Below, one piece after another: positions 63,444 to 64,000 of a DNA stretch of 64,000 nucleotides; position 1 is the first letter of the stretch, and each line of letters begins with the position of its first letter. The position numbers were made by a program, and so were the translations under genes. This DNA is from D2472 sp964275585 (GTDB lineage Bacteria; Pseudomonadota; Gammaproteobacteria; Magnimaribacterales; D2472). Below the pieces are notes generated by a model. That model was not told where the DNA came from. It did no database searches and worked only from the letters and a program-made list of their open reading frames with translations. Where the stretch lies: assembly GCA_964275585.1 (NCBI GenBank), contig CAXYCJ010000002.1:33154-97153 (forward strand), read 5' to 3'.

Positions 63444-63964
63444 GCACAATCTACAGATCCCTAATCATCCTATTGCCTTTAATAGTTTTTATTACTTACG
63501 GCAAGATCTTAATTGCTGATAAGGATGATGTGTTTACATACTTTGAGCCAAAAGAATTCCCTCAATTTAATCTTCAGGATCTGGGGGATAGCGAGATAGA
63601 TTTAAAAGAATTCAATGGAATAAGTTTGCTGAACGTTTGGGCTAGTTGGTGCATTACCTGCTTGGTGGAACATCCATTTTTAACTAAATTATCCAAAAAT
63701 GAAATTAAACTTATCGGCTTAAATTATAAAGATTCGCAAATAAAAGCTAACCAATGGCTTGAAAAGAGGGGAGATCCCTATCTTTTTTCAATCTATGATC
63801 CGAGGGGTGATTTGGCATTTGATCTTGGGGTTACAGGAGCCCCAGAAACTTTTTTGATATTTAATCAGCAAATTATTGGTCATATTCAAGGGGAGCTGAA
63901 TCAAGAAAAGTGGCAATCTACTTTTGTTCCTTTAATTAATACCGCTACCAAGGCAAATCAATGA
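63440..63964 (+). CDS. ccmG: CcmG/DsbE, thiol-disulfide reductant for cytochrome c maturation
   Basis: A 174-residue membrane-anchored thioredoxin-like protein: N-terminal hydrophobic anchor (SLIILLPLIVFITYG), active site NVWASWCITCLVEHP (Cys71 and Cys74, C-I-T-C in place of the usual C-P-x-C or C-x-P-C variants), and the GVTGAPETFLIF cis-Pro-type segment. It keeps the apocytochrome heme-binding thiols reduced. Overlaps ccmF and ccmH by four bases. Confidence 0.92.
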   Translation: MSTIYRSLIILLPLIVFITYGKILIADKDDVFTYFEPKEFPQFNLQDLGDSEIDLKEFNGISLLNVWASWCITCLVEHPFLTKLSKNEIKLIGLNYKDSQIKANQWLEKRGDPYLFSIYDPRGDLAFDLGVTGAPETFLIFNQQIIGHIQGELNQEKWQSTFVPLINTATKANQ

Positions 63965-64000
63965 AATTATCCACTTTAATTCTTTGTGGCTGTATTTTTT
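63961..64000 (+). CDS. ccmH: Start of ccmH/ccmL (cut by window end)
   Basis: The ATG at 63961 overlaps the ccmG stop (ATGA) and encodes MKLSTLILCGCIF, a hydrophobic signal-like start. Position after ccmG fits the CcmH subunit that presents apocytochrome. Only 13 codons are in the window, so the identity rests on gene order. Confidence 0.6.
   Translation, partial: MKLSTLILCGCIF

Overview
The window reads as one contiguous stretch of a low-GC chromosome of a marine-type gammaproteobacterium. Supporting this are the single-chain PurL of about 1285 residues, the alaS-lysC-tRNA-Ser(GCU) neighbourhood, the E. coli-like ccmABCDEFG order, NudL and HflX, very short intergenic gaps and many 4 to 14 base gene overlaps. 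A streamlined SAR86-like lineage would fit, but that is inference; no rRNA marker is present.

Layout. 1-14041 is housekeeping: uvrB (5' end cut by the window), a lipoprotein lytic transglycosylase, purL, two Nudix hydrolases, a gamma carbonic anhydrase-like protein, a dienelactone hydrolase-like protein, alaS, lysC, pyrC and tRNA-Ser. 14116-18763 is an accessory block behind the tRNA, all on the minus strand. It holds a 17-residue repeat protein, a small unknown protein, a very unusual fusion of a type I periplasmic-binding fold to a pentameric ligand-gated ion channel, and a CASTOR/POLLUX-type channel. 18833-30028 is mixed: GNAT, Pif1-like helicase, AGCS symporter, FAD oxidoreductase, CotH-type lipoprotein, HflX, DUF1330, thioesterase, SDR and MBL hydrolase.

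30225-51740 is the centrepiece, about 21.5 kb of same-strand, tightly packed catabolic genes. From remembered Mycobacterium tuberculosis proteins I recognise steroid ring-degradation genes. Rings A/B are represented by an HsaC-like extradiol dioxygenase, HsaD-like hydrolase and HsaE/HsaG/HsaF. Rings C/D (HIP) are represented by FadD3, FadE30-like, IpdF, IpdC, EchA20, IpdA, IpdB and FadA6-like thiolase. A KshA-related oxygenase is split over two genes, one with the Rieske cluster and one with the mononuclear iron site. Two tandem Lrp/AsnC regulators, a P450, an LLM oxidoreductase, SDRs and a D-2-hydroxyacid dehydrogenase complete the block. KstD, KshB and HsaAB are not here. Five single-base indels in short homopolymers break the thiolase, an EthD-like gene and the P450, all between 38.18 and 41.61 kb.

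52038-58996 holds a small lipoprotein, a serine hydrolase, tRNA-Arg(CCU), a small helical protein, thrS, a cupin, metY and a short glycosyltransferase-like gene. 59001-64000 is the cytochrome c maturation operon ccmABCDEFG plus the first codons of ccmH. No CRISPR array, insertion sequence or rRNA was seen, and no gene-free stretch exceeds 300 bases.
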